Assembly (NCBI GenBank): GCA_026874595.1
Contig: CM049316.1
Location: forward strand, 40,811,695-40,875,694
From: Sipunculus nudus
Lineage: Eukaryota; Annelida; Sipuncula; Golfingiida; Sipunculidae
Direction: 5' to 3'
Length of the DNA: 64,000 nt
This document shows positions 1-12,829 of the stretch, piece by piece (positions within the stretch are counted from its first letter, which is position 1; each line of letters starts with the position of its first letter). Both the position numbers and the translations under genes were made by a program. The notes beneath the pieces were generated by a model. That model worked only from the letters and a program-made list of their open reading frames with translations, had not been told where the DNA came from and did not search any database.

Positions 1-652
1 CCGGAAAATAGAACCCTTTGAAATATTAAGCTCAGCTTAAAAGTCAGCTATATTTGTGTGAACTGGAATAAAGATTAACACAAATAATATTGAACCACCA
101 GGGTTTAACTTACAAACCTTTGGCTACACTTAATTCAGGAAAGTTAACTTATTGTCACAAAGTTTAGGGATCCGATGTTTAAATTTCCTGCCGGTGTTCT
201 GTTTGTGTGATCCGTTGGCAGAAAACCCACCATTTCTACCTGGACAGTAATCCATTCAATGTTTTCGCTGAACATCAATGGAATCTGCCTCATCTGGATC
301 TGAAAGTTCCAACGAGTAAAATAAAAAAGTTCATCAATCAACATTTCTTTGAGGAAAATGTCTGCTATCTCCATCACTTATTGTTATTTGGCTACAGGTC
401 TTTGCCCTCTTAACGAGGGTCTGTCAACTAGTATTTCTCTTTGTCCAATTTATTCCGGATTCTACACTGGTCTTTCTCATTTCCTCCTTTCAGGATGTCT
501 AATTTCCACTTGCCTTTAGTCATACAGTCCGGCTCACCCATCTTCATACGACTTAAGTAAGCACATACATTCTCATATACTTTCTTAATATGTCTCATAT
601 AACACTGGCTATGTGACTCATATCTCCATCACGTATAATAACTCTCTTTTAA
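1..652. other. unassigned AT-rich flank of minisatellite
   Basis: I see no recognisable gene or repeat here. Two overlapping open frames of 77 and 68 codons lie on opposite strands around 144-413. They match no family I know and have no clear splice signals, so I treat them as chance frames. The last 50 bases grade into the pyrimidine-rich minisatellite. Confidence 0.5.
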
Positions 653-2995
653 TCCTTTTTATCTTTCCCCTGACTCCCATATCCCACAACAATCAGAACT
701 TCCTATTAACCTATGTTGGGAATCTCCTATCCCACATCCAGGACTTCCTTTTTTATTTTTCCCCTGACTCCCCTATCCCACAACAACCAGGACTTCCTTT
801 TTATCTTTCCCCTGACTCCCCTATCCCACAACAACCAGGACTTCCTTTTTATCTTTCCTCTGACTCCCCTATCCCACAACAACCAGGACTGCCTTTTTAT
901 CTTTCCCCTGACTCCCATATCCCACAACAATCAGAACTTCCTATTAACCTATGTTGGGAATCTCCTATCCCACATCCAGGACTTCCTTTTTTATTTTTCC
1001 CCTGACTCCCCTATCCCACAACAACCAGGACTTCCTTTTTATCTTTCCCCTGACTCCCCTATCCCACAACAACCAGGACTTCCTTTTTATCTTTTCCCTG
1101 ACTCCCCTATCCCACAACAACCAGGACTTCCTTTTTATCTTTCCCCTGACTCCCATATCCCACAACAACCAGAACTTCCTATTAACCTATGTTGGGAATC
1201 TCCTATCCCACATCCAGGACTTCCTTTTTTATTTTTCCCCTGACTCCCCTATCCCACAACAACCAGGACTTCCTTTTTATCTTTCCCCTGACTCCCCTAT
1301 CCCACAACAACCAGGACTTCCTTTTTATCTTTCCTCTGACTCCCCTATCCCACAACAACCAGGACTGCCTTTTTATCTTTCCCCTGACTCCCATATCCCA
1401 CAACAATCAGAACTTCCTATTAACCTATGTTGGGAATCTCCTATCCCACATCCAGGACTTCCTTTTTTATTTTTCCCCTGACTCCCCTATCCCACAACAA
1501 CCAGGACTTCCTTTTTATCTTTCCCCTGACTCCCCTATCCCACAACAACCAGGACTTCCTTTTTATCTTTTCCCTGACTCCCCTATCCCACAACAACCAG
1601 GACTTCCTTTTTATCTTTCCCCTGAATCTCCTATCACACAACAACCAGGACTTCCTTTTTATATTTCCCCTGACTCCCCTATCCAATAACAACCAGGACT
1701 TCCTTTTTATCTTTCCCCTGACTCTCCTGCCACACAACAACCAGGACTTCCTTTTTATCTTTCCCCTGACTCTCCTGTCACACAACAATCAGGACTTCCT
1801 TTTTTTTTTTCCCCTGACTCCCCTATCCCACAACAACCAGGACTTCCTTTTTATCTTTCCCCTGACTCCCCTATCCCACAACAACCAGGACTTCCTTTTT
1901 ATCTTTCCCCTGACTCCCATATCCCACAACAACCAGGACTTCCTATTAACCTATGTTGGGAATCTCCTATCCCACATCCAGGACTTCCTTTTTTATTTTT
2001 CCCCTGACTCCCCTATCCCACAACAACCAGGACTTCCTTTTTATCTTTCCCCTGACTCCCCTATCCCACAACAACCAGGACTTCCTTTTTATCTTTCCTC
2101 TGACTCCCCTATCCCACAACAACCAGGACTGCCTTTTTATCTTTCCCCTGACTCCCATATCCCACAACAACCAGAACTTCCTATTAACCTATGTTGGGAA
2201 TCTCCTATCCCACATCCAGGACTTCCTTTTTTATTTTTCCCCTGACTCCCCTATCCCACAACAACCAGGACTTCCTTTTTATCTTTCCCCTGACTCCCCT
2301 ATCCCACAACAACCAGGACTTCCTTTTTATCTTTTCCCTGACTCCCCTATCCCACAACAACCAGGACTTCCTTTTTATCTTTCCCCTGAATCTCCTATCA
2401 CACAACAACCAGGACTTCCTTTTTATATTTCCCCTGACTCCCCTATCCAATAACAACCAGGACTTCCTTTTTATCTTTCCCCTGACTCTCCTGCCACACA
2501 ACAACCAGGACTTCCTTTTTATCTTTCCCCTGACTCTCCTGTCACACAACAATCAGGACTTCCTTTTTTATTTTTCCCCTGACTCCCCTATCCCACAACA
2601 ACCAGGACTTCCTTTTTATCTTTCCCCTGACTCCCCTATCCCACAACAACCAGGACTTCCTTTTTATCTTTCCCCTGACTCCCATATCCCACAACAACCA
2701 GGACTTCCTATTAACCTATATGGGTATCTCCTGTCACACAACAACCAGGACTTCCTTTTTATCTTTCCCCTGACTCTCCTATCACACAACAACCAGGACT
2801 TCCTTTTTATATTTCCCCTGACTCCCCTATCCAATAACAACCAGGACTTCCTTTTTATCTTTCCCCTGACTCTCCTGCCACACAACAACCAGGACTTCCT
2901 TTTTATCTTTCCCCTGACTCTCCTGTCACACAACAACCAGGACTTCCTTTTAACCTTTGCCGGGACTCCCCTGTCACACAACAATCACGACTTCT
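653..2995. repeat. 48-bp minisatellite array with 238-bp higher-order repeat
   Basis: About 48 tandem copies of a 48-bp pyrimidine-rich monomer with the core CCCCTGACTCCCCTATCCCA. A variant monomer containing ATGTTGGGAATC recurs at 713, 951, 1189 and 1427, then at 1953 and 2191, giving a higher-order unit of 238 bp (five monomers minus 2 bp). The stretch from about 1189 to 1795 recurs at 1953-2559 with a 764-bp offset and near identity, so a large block was duplicated recently. Later monomers (2730-2990) are a third set of the CTCCTGTCACAC variants. Because 48 is divisible by 3, both strands stay open and read as 16-residue periodic peptides. The 238-bp period shifts the frame by one base each time, which argues against a real protein. 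Confidence 0.95.
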
Positions 2996-4599
2996 TGAAG
3001 GGTGATTGGCCTGCTTTACCAGGTAGAGCCATAAAATATGACCATGCAAGCAGAAATATACATACTATCCTAGGAAGAATTCCTAAAGTTGTAGTTAAGC
3101 AGCCCCAAATTAGTTTACCTGTTTTTATATCATTATCCTCAAAGTGTGCTATATACAAACCAAATTTATACCATTGTATTTACCAGCCTCTACACTAAAT
3201 TAATTTAAGAAGGTGCTGTTTCTCTACTACCCATCCATATCTTCGCCACGCCTCTGTGTATTCATAAATGTTTATTACTATTTGAGCTATTGTCCTTAGA
3301 CTTTTCACAGACCTATAAGTACAAGGGAAATATTTCTGATATCAAAACCTACATTATAGGATACAATTTATCAAATTTTACCTTTTGAGTGCTTTATATT
3401 TGTGAAAACATACCGCATGCAACATCAAGCGACTTAGACGCTCCATTTGGTCCCCTCCGATTTTTTAAAAGTTCTTCTCAGTTTTTTTGTATGATTCCTA
3501 ATGAAATGTTCCCATCATTCAGCTGTTATTAAATAGACAATCTATCTTGACAAATGTTTCACTGCAAAGTGTGATCAAGTCTGTGGTGAAAGCCAGTATT
3601 CAAGCTTCATTGGTTTGATAGTAAAATCACATCTGCAAGGGAGCAAAACTGTTATAATTATTTCTACAAAATTATGTTATTTTATTTCAAAATTGTGAAA
3701 AGTAATTATTCTTTAAGATAACGAGTTTATTTTGCCATCATTCTTATCGAGTTATTTTTTGTCTGTCATCGTTTACCTCAATTAACTTGAGATTAACAAA
3801 GGAAAACCATAGCACTAGAGACATGACACTCCTTTCTGCACAGCGTGTAAGCAATTAGGAGCAATTTGTACACCAGTTCATATTGCCCTTAAAAGAAATG
3901 CATAAGCTTATAATGGTTGAAACACTTTCTCCGTTCGCTGGCCATGCGATATGGCCTCTCTCTTATTACATAGAAACAGTCATTACGGCGTTATAGGGCC
4001 CTTTCAGTGTCTGGTACAGAATTAGTAACCCTAAATGAAGTGCGGGTCTTCTCAAGCCAAAGGGAACAAGAAAATGCCACCAGATAACCGTCAGCAGAAG
4101 ACCATAGCGAGAGACCGCTGGTGTGTTGAGAGATGCTGCGGCTATTAACTTAGCGTCCTGAAAGGGGCTGAACGTGCCGAGTGCCTGTGGTTTTATGAAG
4201 CCCGGGCCATCCTTTACATTGGCTAAATGCTCCTAAATTACTCCTCCCGAACTCGACCCTCGGGCGTGGAAGGGCTGCCGAGACCAGATCCCCGGGCTAT
4301 GCATGAAGCGTTGCGTCAATCAGGACTATTTATACGTTTGTTTCTCACCTATTACATCTAACGTGACCTCGGGTAAAGTCTATTAATTTAAATACATGGC
4401 CTTGGTCCAAATGAGTCGCTCCCTTCTACTAATTTCTCTGTGTGTTTTAGCTTGGCCCATCCTTGAGTAAATAGAATCTTCCGCTATCTAATAACATCGC
4501 CACCCACGCTAACTCAGTAAATGGACTTTTATAATGACGTTTAATATTGCGGTTATCTACCTATTACGTTCTATTATCAGAAAAATGTCTAATTGCGTG
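2996..4599. other. unassigned; mildly GC-richer patch near 4000-4330
   Basis: No coding region or repeat recognised. Bases 4000-4330 are less AT-rich than the surroundings, and frames there are short and closed. This could be a conserved non-coding element or an old repeat; nothing in the sequence decides between these. The rest is AT-rich with short homopolymers. Confidence 0.4.
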
Positions 4600-5540
4600 A
4601 CGGGTATCAAAGGTAGATGTATTGTTTATTCCGTAGAAGTATTGTCTAGGCCTCACTTTACAATAGTGAAACAAATAAAACGGAACAATTACGTGGGTGA
4701 CGCTTTATGGTATCGCTGTGCGCTAATGAGGTAGTTCGTATCATTAAAAACAACATTTTTATGATCTAGTAGTTCACAGAAAAATGATTAATGATTAGGA
4801 CACGGCATAAAAGAATTTACCTAAGAAAACAATAACACTTTGCACTGGTGTTTATATGTGATCAAATTAAACGTGTTGTTTATCTAAATAAGTGTTACCA
4901 TTGCAAAACATCAGACATTAGCCCAACCGGAAGTATCGGTTAATTTTATGTAGAACGGAAATAAAGGTGTGTTTTATCTCAAATAGTGTCACCATTACAA
5001 GACATTGAACATTATTCCGACTCGAAGTGTTGGTTAATTTTACGTTAACTTTACTATCTTAATTTCCAGTTGCTACCATAAACAATTTCCACAAAAACGT
5101 GTTGCTCCCCACGGCTATTTCGTGGAAGTCTCATTCAGCTTTCACTTTACTACGGTGGAAGTTTTTACAAGTAAAAAGTTGGAACAATGTTGTGCATGCC
5201 GTTCTCTCGCATCTCTGTACGCTAATTAGATACTCATGCGGGTCTTAACAATAAAATTAACAACGTGTTAATGATTGTTAGGACTAGGCATAAAAGAATT
5301 AACCAAAGAAAACCACCATACAATTCACCAGTGTTTATATGTGATCAACTGTGCGTGATTTTAATCTTAATCAGTGTTTTCATGGCAAGAGTTTGGACAT
5401 CACCCAAACCGGAAGTGTCGGTTTATTTTATGTAGAACTTTATAAGCAGTTGATATATATTCTTAATTTCCTGTTCCTGTCGTAACTTAAACGTTTTCCA
5501 CCGTGCTTTCAGTGAAAGCATGTCGCTCGCCATAGAGGAA
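4600..5540. repeat. diverged ~480-bp tandem duplication
   Basis: Two adjacent blocks, about 4600-5050 and 5085-5530, share the same order of landmarks. These are a GGAACAAT segment, the GTACGCTAATTAGATA / GTGCGCTAATGAGGTA pair, GGCATAAAAGAATT, GTGTTTATATGTGATCAA, and an AAGTGTCGGTT-type segment followed by TTTTATGTAGAAC. The last segment also occurs a third time near 5005-5043. Divergence is substantial, so the duplication is old. No coding potential is visible; an ORF of 66 codons at 4534-4734 matches nothing I recognise. Confidence 0.7.
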
Positions 5541-5894
5541 CTCCAGTTTATCTAGGATATTTTTACCCACTCTTCATAAAGTGAATCTAAAAAGGGCTGG
5601 CGGAAACCACTCCATATTTTAGGAGAATCCATGTGTTAAGTACTGAGAATTCACGATCATTGATTAAAACGTGTAGTCTGTAGTGCTGAATTAAGGGAAA
5701 CCTGGTTCGGCCGGGTATTTTTTATATCACAACGGGGGCGAATCCTCCATTTTTAGTAGGGGTTAACCATTAACCAAAACGGACAAAAATCCTTAGAAAA
5801 AAGGTTTACAACTCCTTTAGGGGGTTAGCCGGAAAAAAAACACACAAGGAAAACAGTGCAAAAGAGGTAATTTTTCTCCTGGGGGTACCCTCCA

Positions 5895-6282
5895 CCCCAC
5901 ACTGCGCAGAACTGAACTCACAATAGAAAGACTCTACTGGTTAGGGTTGTGGTTGTCAAAATCTGCCACCCACAATGCTCCGGGGCTTCTACATGCATCA
6001 ACGGCATAGGTATAAATGTAGTTAAGCGTATAATGTATTCCGTTCAAAAGTGTTTGACAAGTATTGTTTTCAGGCGAATTACATATACATGGGTTTTTTA
6101 CGTGGTAAGGACTTCACGTATTAAATAAGTAATATTTTGCAAGCATACGCATTTGAAATGTAAACAGGTGCTTCTTTGAAATGTGACAAATTTTGATTTT
6201 ACCGTTTAACAGTTGAGTCAAGTAGTCCACGCGTCCCCCACTGTCTAACTTTTGAAGAGAAACGACCTCTGGCGGAGGGTGC
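5895..6282 (+). repeat. dispersed repeat family A, copy 1
   Basis: This segment aligns along its whole length with 25008-25395. Shared landmarks are GTCAAAATCTGC, GGTATAAATGTAG, GTGGTAAGGACT, AAGTAATATTTTG, AACAGGTG and a final GACCTCT. Both copies have the same orientation. The sequence has no open frame of note and no obvious terminal inverted repeats. It behaves like a short interspersed or non-autonomous element; its class is unknown. Confidence 0.75.
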
Positions 6283-6691
6283 CTTCGACCCATCCCCCGG
6301 ATCCGCCCCTTAGCAAGATGCCATCCATATCAAAACACACACGTTACTCATTTATATATCACAATTATTTATCACTGTATCATGCGCCATTATATTAGAG
6401 ATGACCGATTCCCTTTTATTGTGAGACAGACGATAAACAGATACCTAAATCATATATATTTGAAATTCTCATTGACACCAAAATCAAACGCCACCTGTCA
6501 TAGATAACTTGCTGATATAGATCTTTAAATAACAATGATCCATCTCTCAAGGGGCTTGGAACAATATGTTTCAAACAGGAAACAGATGGCGCCGCCCGCA
6601 TTGACTCCCAAAATAGGATCAGTCCCACTTAGCCGGGCTTGGCCTTACGACTTTTTCACGATCTCTGCATGTAAATTTTACATCTAAATCT

Positions 6692-6693
<2 letters not shown>
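6283..6693. other. unassigned intergenic sequence
   Basis: No recognisable gene or repeat. A 70-codon minus-strand frame (6416-6628) matches no family I recognise. Confidence 0.45.

Positions 6694-6744
<51 letters not shown>
6694..6744. repeat. (AT)n microsatellite
   Basis: Uninterrupted alternating AT over about 50 bp. Confidence 0.98.
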
Positions 6745-6747
<3 letters not shown>

Positions 6748-7980
6748 TATATGACGCTGAGAATGACGGAAGCAAACCGTAAATGGCCCTTTCAGGTCTA
6801 CATCAGTCTTGTATTTTTTAGTAAGGATTGCACAGATTCTACCATTTCCGGTAGGTGCAAAACAGTCCACTATTACTTAAAGCATAAAAAATGTTTGTTT
6901 TTTTTTCAGGCTTGTCAGTTTGACACCCCCGACCCTATTTTCAGCAGAAAGTTACAGCTTTTGAGTTCAAACCGCTCGGACAACTCTCAAGAATAAACAT
7001 GATAAAATATCGATAAATTTTCGTGTTGTTATGATGTGCTCGTACCTGTTAAGTACACAATTATGTTGTAATCAAGTTTTCCCAATATCATATGAAATTT
7101 GTAAAAAAAAAAAATAAATCGCACCCAAGCACTGATTTCTGAAAAGAAGTTCCTGAGAAACCAATTTCTTTGTCTAATATCCTATCTGATAAAAGTATTC
7201 TGCCAAGGAGAGCAAATACGGTGGAAAAATCAGCAAAAGATATAACACGATAGCTCAATTAGACATTCCTCAGGTGTCCTTTGCTGTGTTCCTCAACCAA
7301 TATTCTGATGCTCATGTGTTCCCAGATTAATCTTATCAAAACAAGATATGATAAATTAGCCAAGTGACATTGGCAAGATTAGAATGAAATCTTTGCCCTT
7401 TGGACGACTGTTTCCAGGAAAACGTTCCAGAAACATTCTCTTGACAGTCTGTGACATCGTGGGTTTCCATAACTATAACAAGCAGAATGGCCCGATGCTT
7501 TTTACGAGCGTTACCACAGAGATGGACAGATTGTTTTCAGGACCTTGCGTGGCCTCTATTGTGAACGCTGGTCTGGAAAGGACAAGATGTCAGTAATGTA
7601 CAAAACTAGCAGTTATCACGACGCAAGCTTAGAAACTTTCCCTGACAATCGCCTGTTTTAATCTGTTTTAATATGGAATGAAAAATATCAGTAAAAACGA
7701 TTTGTCATCAATCACCACGAATGATTACGTAGCATCTTACAGAAAGTTTAAACCGTTGTCACGCAACTCCTTCGTGACCGCGCATGGGAAAGGCCCGTTT
7801 TGGGTCGGGAAGTGCGAGGAGTGAATTTTGTCAGAAAGGGGGTTATTTTCCATATTTTAAAATAAATCCTAAAGAATTTGACAACATTTCCCCAATTGTC
7901 TCTACAGCGCTAACAAGCAAAAACATTCGCCAGTTAACAAGACTGATGTCAACTCGTCAACAGGTTAGGGCCATATTTAT
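6745..7980. other. unassigned; short ORFs only
   Basis: Open frames of 81 codons (6751-6996) and 70 codons (7384-7596) lie on the plus strand. The second has mixed composition and no homopolymers but matches no domain I know and lacks clear splice sites. I treat both as unsupported. Confidence 0.4.
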
Positions 7981-8007
7981 ATATATAAATATATGCAATT
8001 GTCTGGC

Positions 8008-8010
<3 letters not shown>

Positions 8011-8059
<49 letters not shown>

Positions 8060-8099
8060 TAATTAATTAATAAATAAATATATAAATATATATATATTT

Positions 8100-8153
<54 letters not shown>
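8011..8153. repeat. compound (AT)n / TTAA microsatellite
   Basis: (AT)n over about 46 bp, then AATTAATTAATAAATA-type sequence, then a second (AT)n tract ending at 8151. Together these form a long, very low-complexity block. Confidence 0.97.
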
Positions 8154-8154
<1 letters not shown>

Positions 8155-8511
8155 AACCACCGATGTACTTTTACAATGCGACCGCTGATAAATATTGAAA
8201 CGTGACCAAAAGGGACGATGAACATGTCTTTCGCACCAATAAGTCGTGACCTAATTAAAGCAAAATATAATATATAAAGTATTATTATAGCATAATCAGG
8301 GGTGTATTATGTATGGTTTGTCATTAAAGATGTGTATGTCGCGGAGCCTGATACTTTGGGAAGAAATGTGTTTGTCAAAATATATATACTCAATACACAA
8401 ATAGCTCGGGTCTGCTTAACCGATGTATAGTAGTCGTGTTAATTTAACCTTCTGTGATATTCATCATTATCAAAGCATTTTTATGACACATACAATCACA
8501 GTGTAGACGCA

Positions 8512-8512
<1 letters not shown>

Positions 8513-8569
<57 letters not shown>
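8513..8569. repeat. (AT)n(GT)n compound microsatellite
   Basis: About 40 bp of alternating AT continues directly into about nine GT units. Confidence 0.97.
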
Positions 8570-9480
8570 ATTGTCTGTGCGAGAGTAGCAGACTCAAATC
8601 TAACCACACTTGCGACACCTGTGGACCACGACTGACTTTGAATGTTCGGGTTCGTTATGAGGGTATAAGAATCATATAATTTGTTAAATCCCAGATCAAT
8701 AAACGGAATAAACCTACCTTATTCTTAAACGCTGAGGTTCCTGCCGGAGTTTTTTAGTTTGGATCAAATTCCACAAGACAAAACCTATACAGGTTCTTTG
8801 AGCGCTCTTTGAGCGCGAGTACAACAGATTATATAACACGCAGTGCCCATGCGCATGGAAAAGGTCTATTGAGCAGAAAGATAATCGTGGATCTCACATC
8901 AGACGACCAGAGTCAGATTGCGAGCAAGGAACTTACATTACACTTGTATGTGTGATTTGTCTCTGCATTGTCGGAGTAAAATCAATATTCACTGACAGAA
9001 AGTAATGATAATCCTAGGAGAGCCGGCATCGATAATCACCCATACGATCGCGAAAATTCTACGTCACTGACTGAACCTCAGAGGTGACACGGTTAACACT
9101 GAAAGAGATCAAATCTTGTCAGGCCATAAGCAGCTCGTGACAGAGGAATTATGTGACGTGATTGACTTGGACAACACGGCCACTGATGTATAATCACCGA
9201 TCCCTATAGTAACTTTCATGTCAGTCATAATCCCATTCAAACAAGTTGTAGCCATTCGGAAATTCCACGGATATCTTCAGGGCAAAGTCAACCTAATCCT
9301 CAGAGTACATTGAGTCAATACTTTAAATCACTAAGGAGCGCTACCCAGTGGCTTGTCTGACAGTCCTCTAGAACTGTCACAGCATCAACAGTTCAGTCAA
9401 ATACATATTACACACCTATATCACGGAAAATGTATATCATTATTATTATTGTTATTATTCTTATTATGGTATATAATAAG

Positions 9481-9483
<3 letters not shown>
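8570..9483. other. unassigned intergenic sequence
   Basis: No gene, repeat or RNA signal recognised. Base composition is close to the window average. Confidence 0.45.
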
Positions 9484-9526
<43 letters not shown>

Positions 9527-9720
9527 TTTATATTATGTTATATATATGTATATAACACCTACATATACCATACCTCAATCACGGAAGATGTGTTTTTCTG
9601 TGTGTATATATATATATATTGAGGTAATAAATATTCATAAGGTAATATATATATATATATACATGTTTAATATATGTTTTTTATATATTTTGAGGGTATA
9701 TAATAAGATTTTACATAAAT
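9484..9720. repeat. AT microsatellite cluster
   Basis: An uninterrupted (AT)n tract at 9484-9522 is followed by shorter AT tracts near 9540, 9605-9620 and 9643-9662. The motif CACGGAA precedes both 9430 and 9580 within similar context (TCAATCACGGAAGATGT / TATCACGGAAAATGT), which suggests a small local duplication. Confidence 0.9.
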
Positions 9721-9944
9721 CCAACATAAAATAAATTTACACATATCCCAGTTATCACGAATTTGAAATAACTTGTGTTTTTTTGGTGATTTTATATGCT
9801 AGATATCACGCAGCTGAAAGTCAAAATATAACGTGAGAAGTTAGTATCAATGGATATTATAGAGTGACAGGATATTAAAACTTAATCCGGTCGTTCATAA
9901 TGATACCCTGGACATGTATCTGTCATCTGACACAGCGTTGTGTC

Positions 9945-10520
9945 CAAGACGTCTCTCCATGCCTCGCTTCCCTTTTGTCCGCCCCGGGAGTCGTCTCTGT
10001 TTTTTAAATTCCGTTCTAATAGTTTCAAGGACTTTCTTCTATCTGTTTCAATTGAACCCATGACGCGTCTCAGTCAGTTGATTCCGTTGAAGTCGTACCC
10101 AGGACGTATCTCTGTTATAAAATTCCATTTGAATCGTACCCAGAATGCGTATCCGTTATCTGACTACACTTTAATCGTACCATGGACGTTTCTGCTTCAT
10201 CCAGCTCCCTTTTAATCGTACCTAGGCAGCGTCATCATTATTAGACTCCGTTGTAATCGGATCCAGGACGCGTCTCCATTATCCGATTCCATTATTTTGG
10301 CGCTTAAGAACGCTTACCTGTTCCATTTTCACAGTCCTTAGGGCGTAACCCAACACCCAAGTAATCATCTCAATGATTCGACACCCTTTAATTCGTCTCT
10401 TTGACAAGTGTCAAACCTGTCTATCCGTTATAATCGTCTACACGCCGTGTCTCCGCCATCCGACTTCACTAAGCCCTCATCGGGAGCGTCCCTGCCATCC
10501 AACTGATCTACCCTTTTTAC
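9945..10520. repeat. 41-bp degenerate tandem array
   Basis: The motif TCGTACC or TCGGATCC recurs at 10093, 10134, 10175, 10216 and 10257, exactly every 41 bp. Each is followed by a CAGGACGCGTCTCC-like segment and a TTATCCGA-like segment. More diverged units extend upstream to about 9945 and downstream to about 10520. The frames that run through it (91 and 94 codons) are translations of the array. Confidence 0.85.
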
Positions 10521-10976
10521 GACTCGTCAATCTTCGGGACATGACTTTTCTGCATATGTCGAAGTCACCGGACCCGGTCTTTTTTTTCTTTCACATTGCA
10601 AGGAAGTTTTTCGACTTTCTAGATTTTATATTATATTTATTCATATTTCATAACTAAATATTTTGAGAAATTTCATGACCTTTCTGAAACTTAGAAAGAG
10701 AGTCGTGTTGTGGGCTAGTATCATCTTCAAGAACCAGAGATCATGATACACAGACTCCGAAGGAAACTATTTCACCAATACTTATATTTGAACATGCTAA
10801 AATATGTATGCTTGGTGACACGTTACACGCTACAATGTCTGTCAGTGTTCCCTGTAGGTCTTTGTGTACCAAAGTAGGAAGTCCATCTGGTCTGACATTA
10901 ATCTACTTAATTTTACATTTACGTGCACACTGAGATGGGGTCCTCTCTCTTTCTTTCTCATTCTCTCTCTCTAGCA

Positions 10977-10978
<2 letters not shown>
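10521..10978. other. unassigned intergenic sequence
   Basis: No gene or repeat recognised. Ends in a CT-rich stretch just before the next microsatellite. Confidence 0.4.

Positions 10979-11021
<43 letters not shown>
10979..11021. repeat. (AT)n microsatellite
   Basis: Uninterrupted AT for about 43 bp, preceded by a TC-rich tract (10943-10972). Confidence 0.98.
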
Positions 11022-11026
<5 letters not shown>

Positions 11027-12110
11027 AGGGAAGAGAGAAAGATGTGTTTGTATTTGACATTAAACAACGTAGGAGATCCAAATACTTGAAAATGAAACCC
11101 GCACGCACGCACAAACACATATACATATATATGAATGATCATATTGATCACAGATGCGCCATTAGTTCATGTATTGATATTCATAGTTTTGATACGATAC
11201 GCTTCCAAGGTTTCACATCAATAAAATCCCTCCAAAAGTTTTAAAATCTGTAAACTGATGAAGCAGAGGCGTTAACTCAGTCCGCAGCCTTATTGGTCGC
11301 TACATCATCGTAAAAGAAAAATATGGATTATCACGACGGGAGAACCTGTGCTTGGCAAACAAAACCAGCCGTCAACATCATCTGTCACTCCAGTCCTGGA
11401 GAATAACAAAAGGGCAACAACCTGAGAAATCCCGCATTCAAGTCTGTATCATAAAAACGCGGTCTGGGTTAAAAACCTACTCCGCAGTTTAGGACTACCT
11501 ATTTATTAAATTACTTTGTGTTAAAGTGTTTTGTGAAGAACGTGATCCAACAAAGACATGCGCTTAGCCGATGTCACAGGGGACCTTTTTGTTGGCTGTC
11601 AGGCCGTTCTTTGTTCACATGTTAACAAAAAAACGTACAACGGCAAATGTTTAGTAAAGCAGCCTCACCTGCGCTGGAAGAAAAACGGGAAGAGTGGTAA
11701 AGTAATTAAATTTAGTTAAACAAGGATTGTTCGTTATAAATAGATAACAACCTTATGTAAAAATACTGAAATTACAAGTCCTTTGTTGAATATTTTCTCA
11801 ACACACAAACGCGCACACAGACATACCTTTAATACACAGGAACACATGGTAATACATATGCGTATTAGGTGAGCGGACGATAATATGTGATAAGCTGGGT
11901 TTGTGGTTTTAAGGAATTTGAGGCCAGCTAAACCGTAGGTATTACAGAATCTGAGTTAAGCAAAGCCATCACTTTTGATTAACACGTTCAGGTTGTCTCC
12001 ACTCGTTCTTTTAGCATTTCTCTCGAAAGTAGGCCTAAATAATGAATTCAAAAACCCAAAAAGGCTCACATAAATGTTGAACACTGAACCTAAAAGGCCG
12101 ATCCCGAATA
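11022..12110. other. unassigned intergenic sequence
   Basis: Nothing recognisable. Short frames only. Confidence 0.45.
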
Positions 12111-12700
12111 TTGTATCTAATTTGCTATACGTAAGTGGAACACAATGAACCCAAACAGCTGTGCGTAAATGATGCATACTAATTAAATAACACCAAATGT
12201 GCGTAAATGATGTTGACTGTACCCAAACAGCTGTCACGTAAATGATGCATAGCGGACCACAACAACTATGCACCCTAAATGAACCCTAAAAGCTATGAGT
12301 AAATGATGCACAATGAACCCTTAAACCTGTGCGTAAATGATGCACAATAAACCCAGAAGCTGTGCGTGAATGATACCCACTGATTCTGAATGATAAGCAC
12401 TAAACGAAATCAGCTGCGCGCCGATGAGGAACACGTAGGCATAGAGCTTTGTGAAAATGATGTACAGTCAACACAAATAAATATGAGAGAAGAATGATGC
12501 ATAATAAACCCAAACATTAAATGATATACACTAAACCCAAACAATTGTGCCCACTGGTCCTAAATATTTAGCTGAGTACAAATAATGCACCCTTAAACCT
12601 TAACGAATTGATGTACCTTGCACCCAAACATTTAAGAGTTAAATGTAAGTCAAAGAAAGTGCAATGAGTAAATGATGCAAACTGAATCAAAGCCCTTTGC
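12111..12700. repeat. ~34-40 bp degenerate tandem array
   Basis: The motif GCGTAAATGATGCA followed by an ACCCAAACAGCTGT-like segment recurs many times between 12130 and 12680. Spacings of 33-34 bp are seen at 12301-12368 and larger or irregular spacings elsewhere. The 105- and 89-codon minus-strand frames across this area are partly translations of the array and do not suggest a gene. Confidence 0.8.
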
Positions 12701-12829
12701 CAAACACGGTTGCCAAGAACGTTCATCTGATGACACGAGAACACACCAAAGGCAATGAATATAGCCGTGAGTATACGGTGGCATTTATATAAGGACTGGA
12801 TATCGGTCAGCCGTTTCAGGTACAATACG

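Noticed and set aside
2191-3198. 335-codon plus-strand ORF, the longest in the window
   Set aside because: It is almost wholly a translation of the 48-bp minisatellite, starts inside a monomer, and its frame is not kept across higher-order units.
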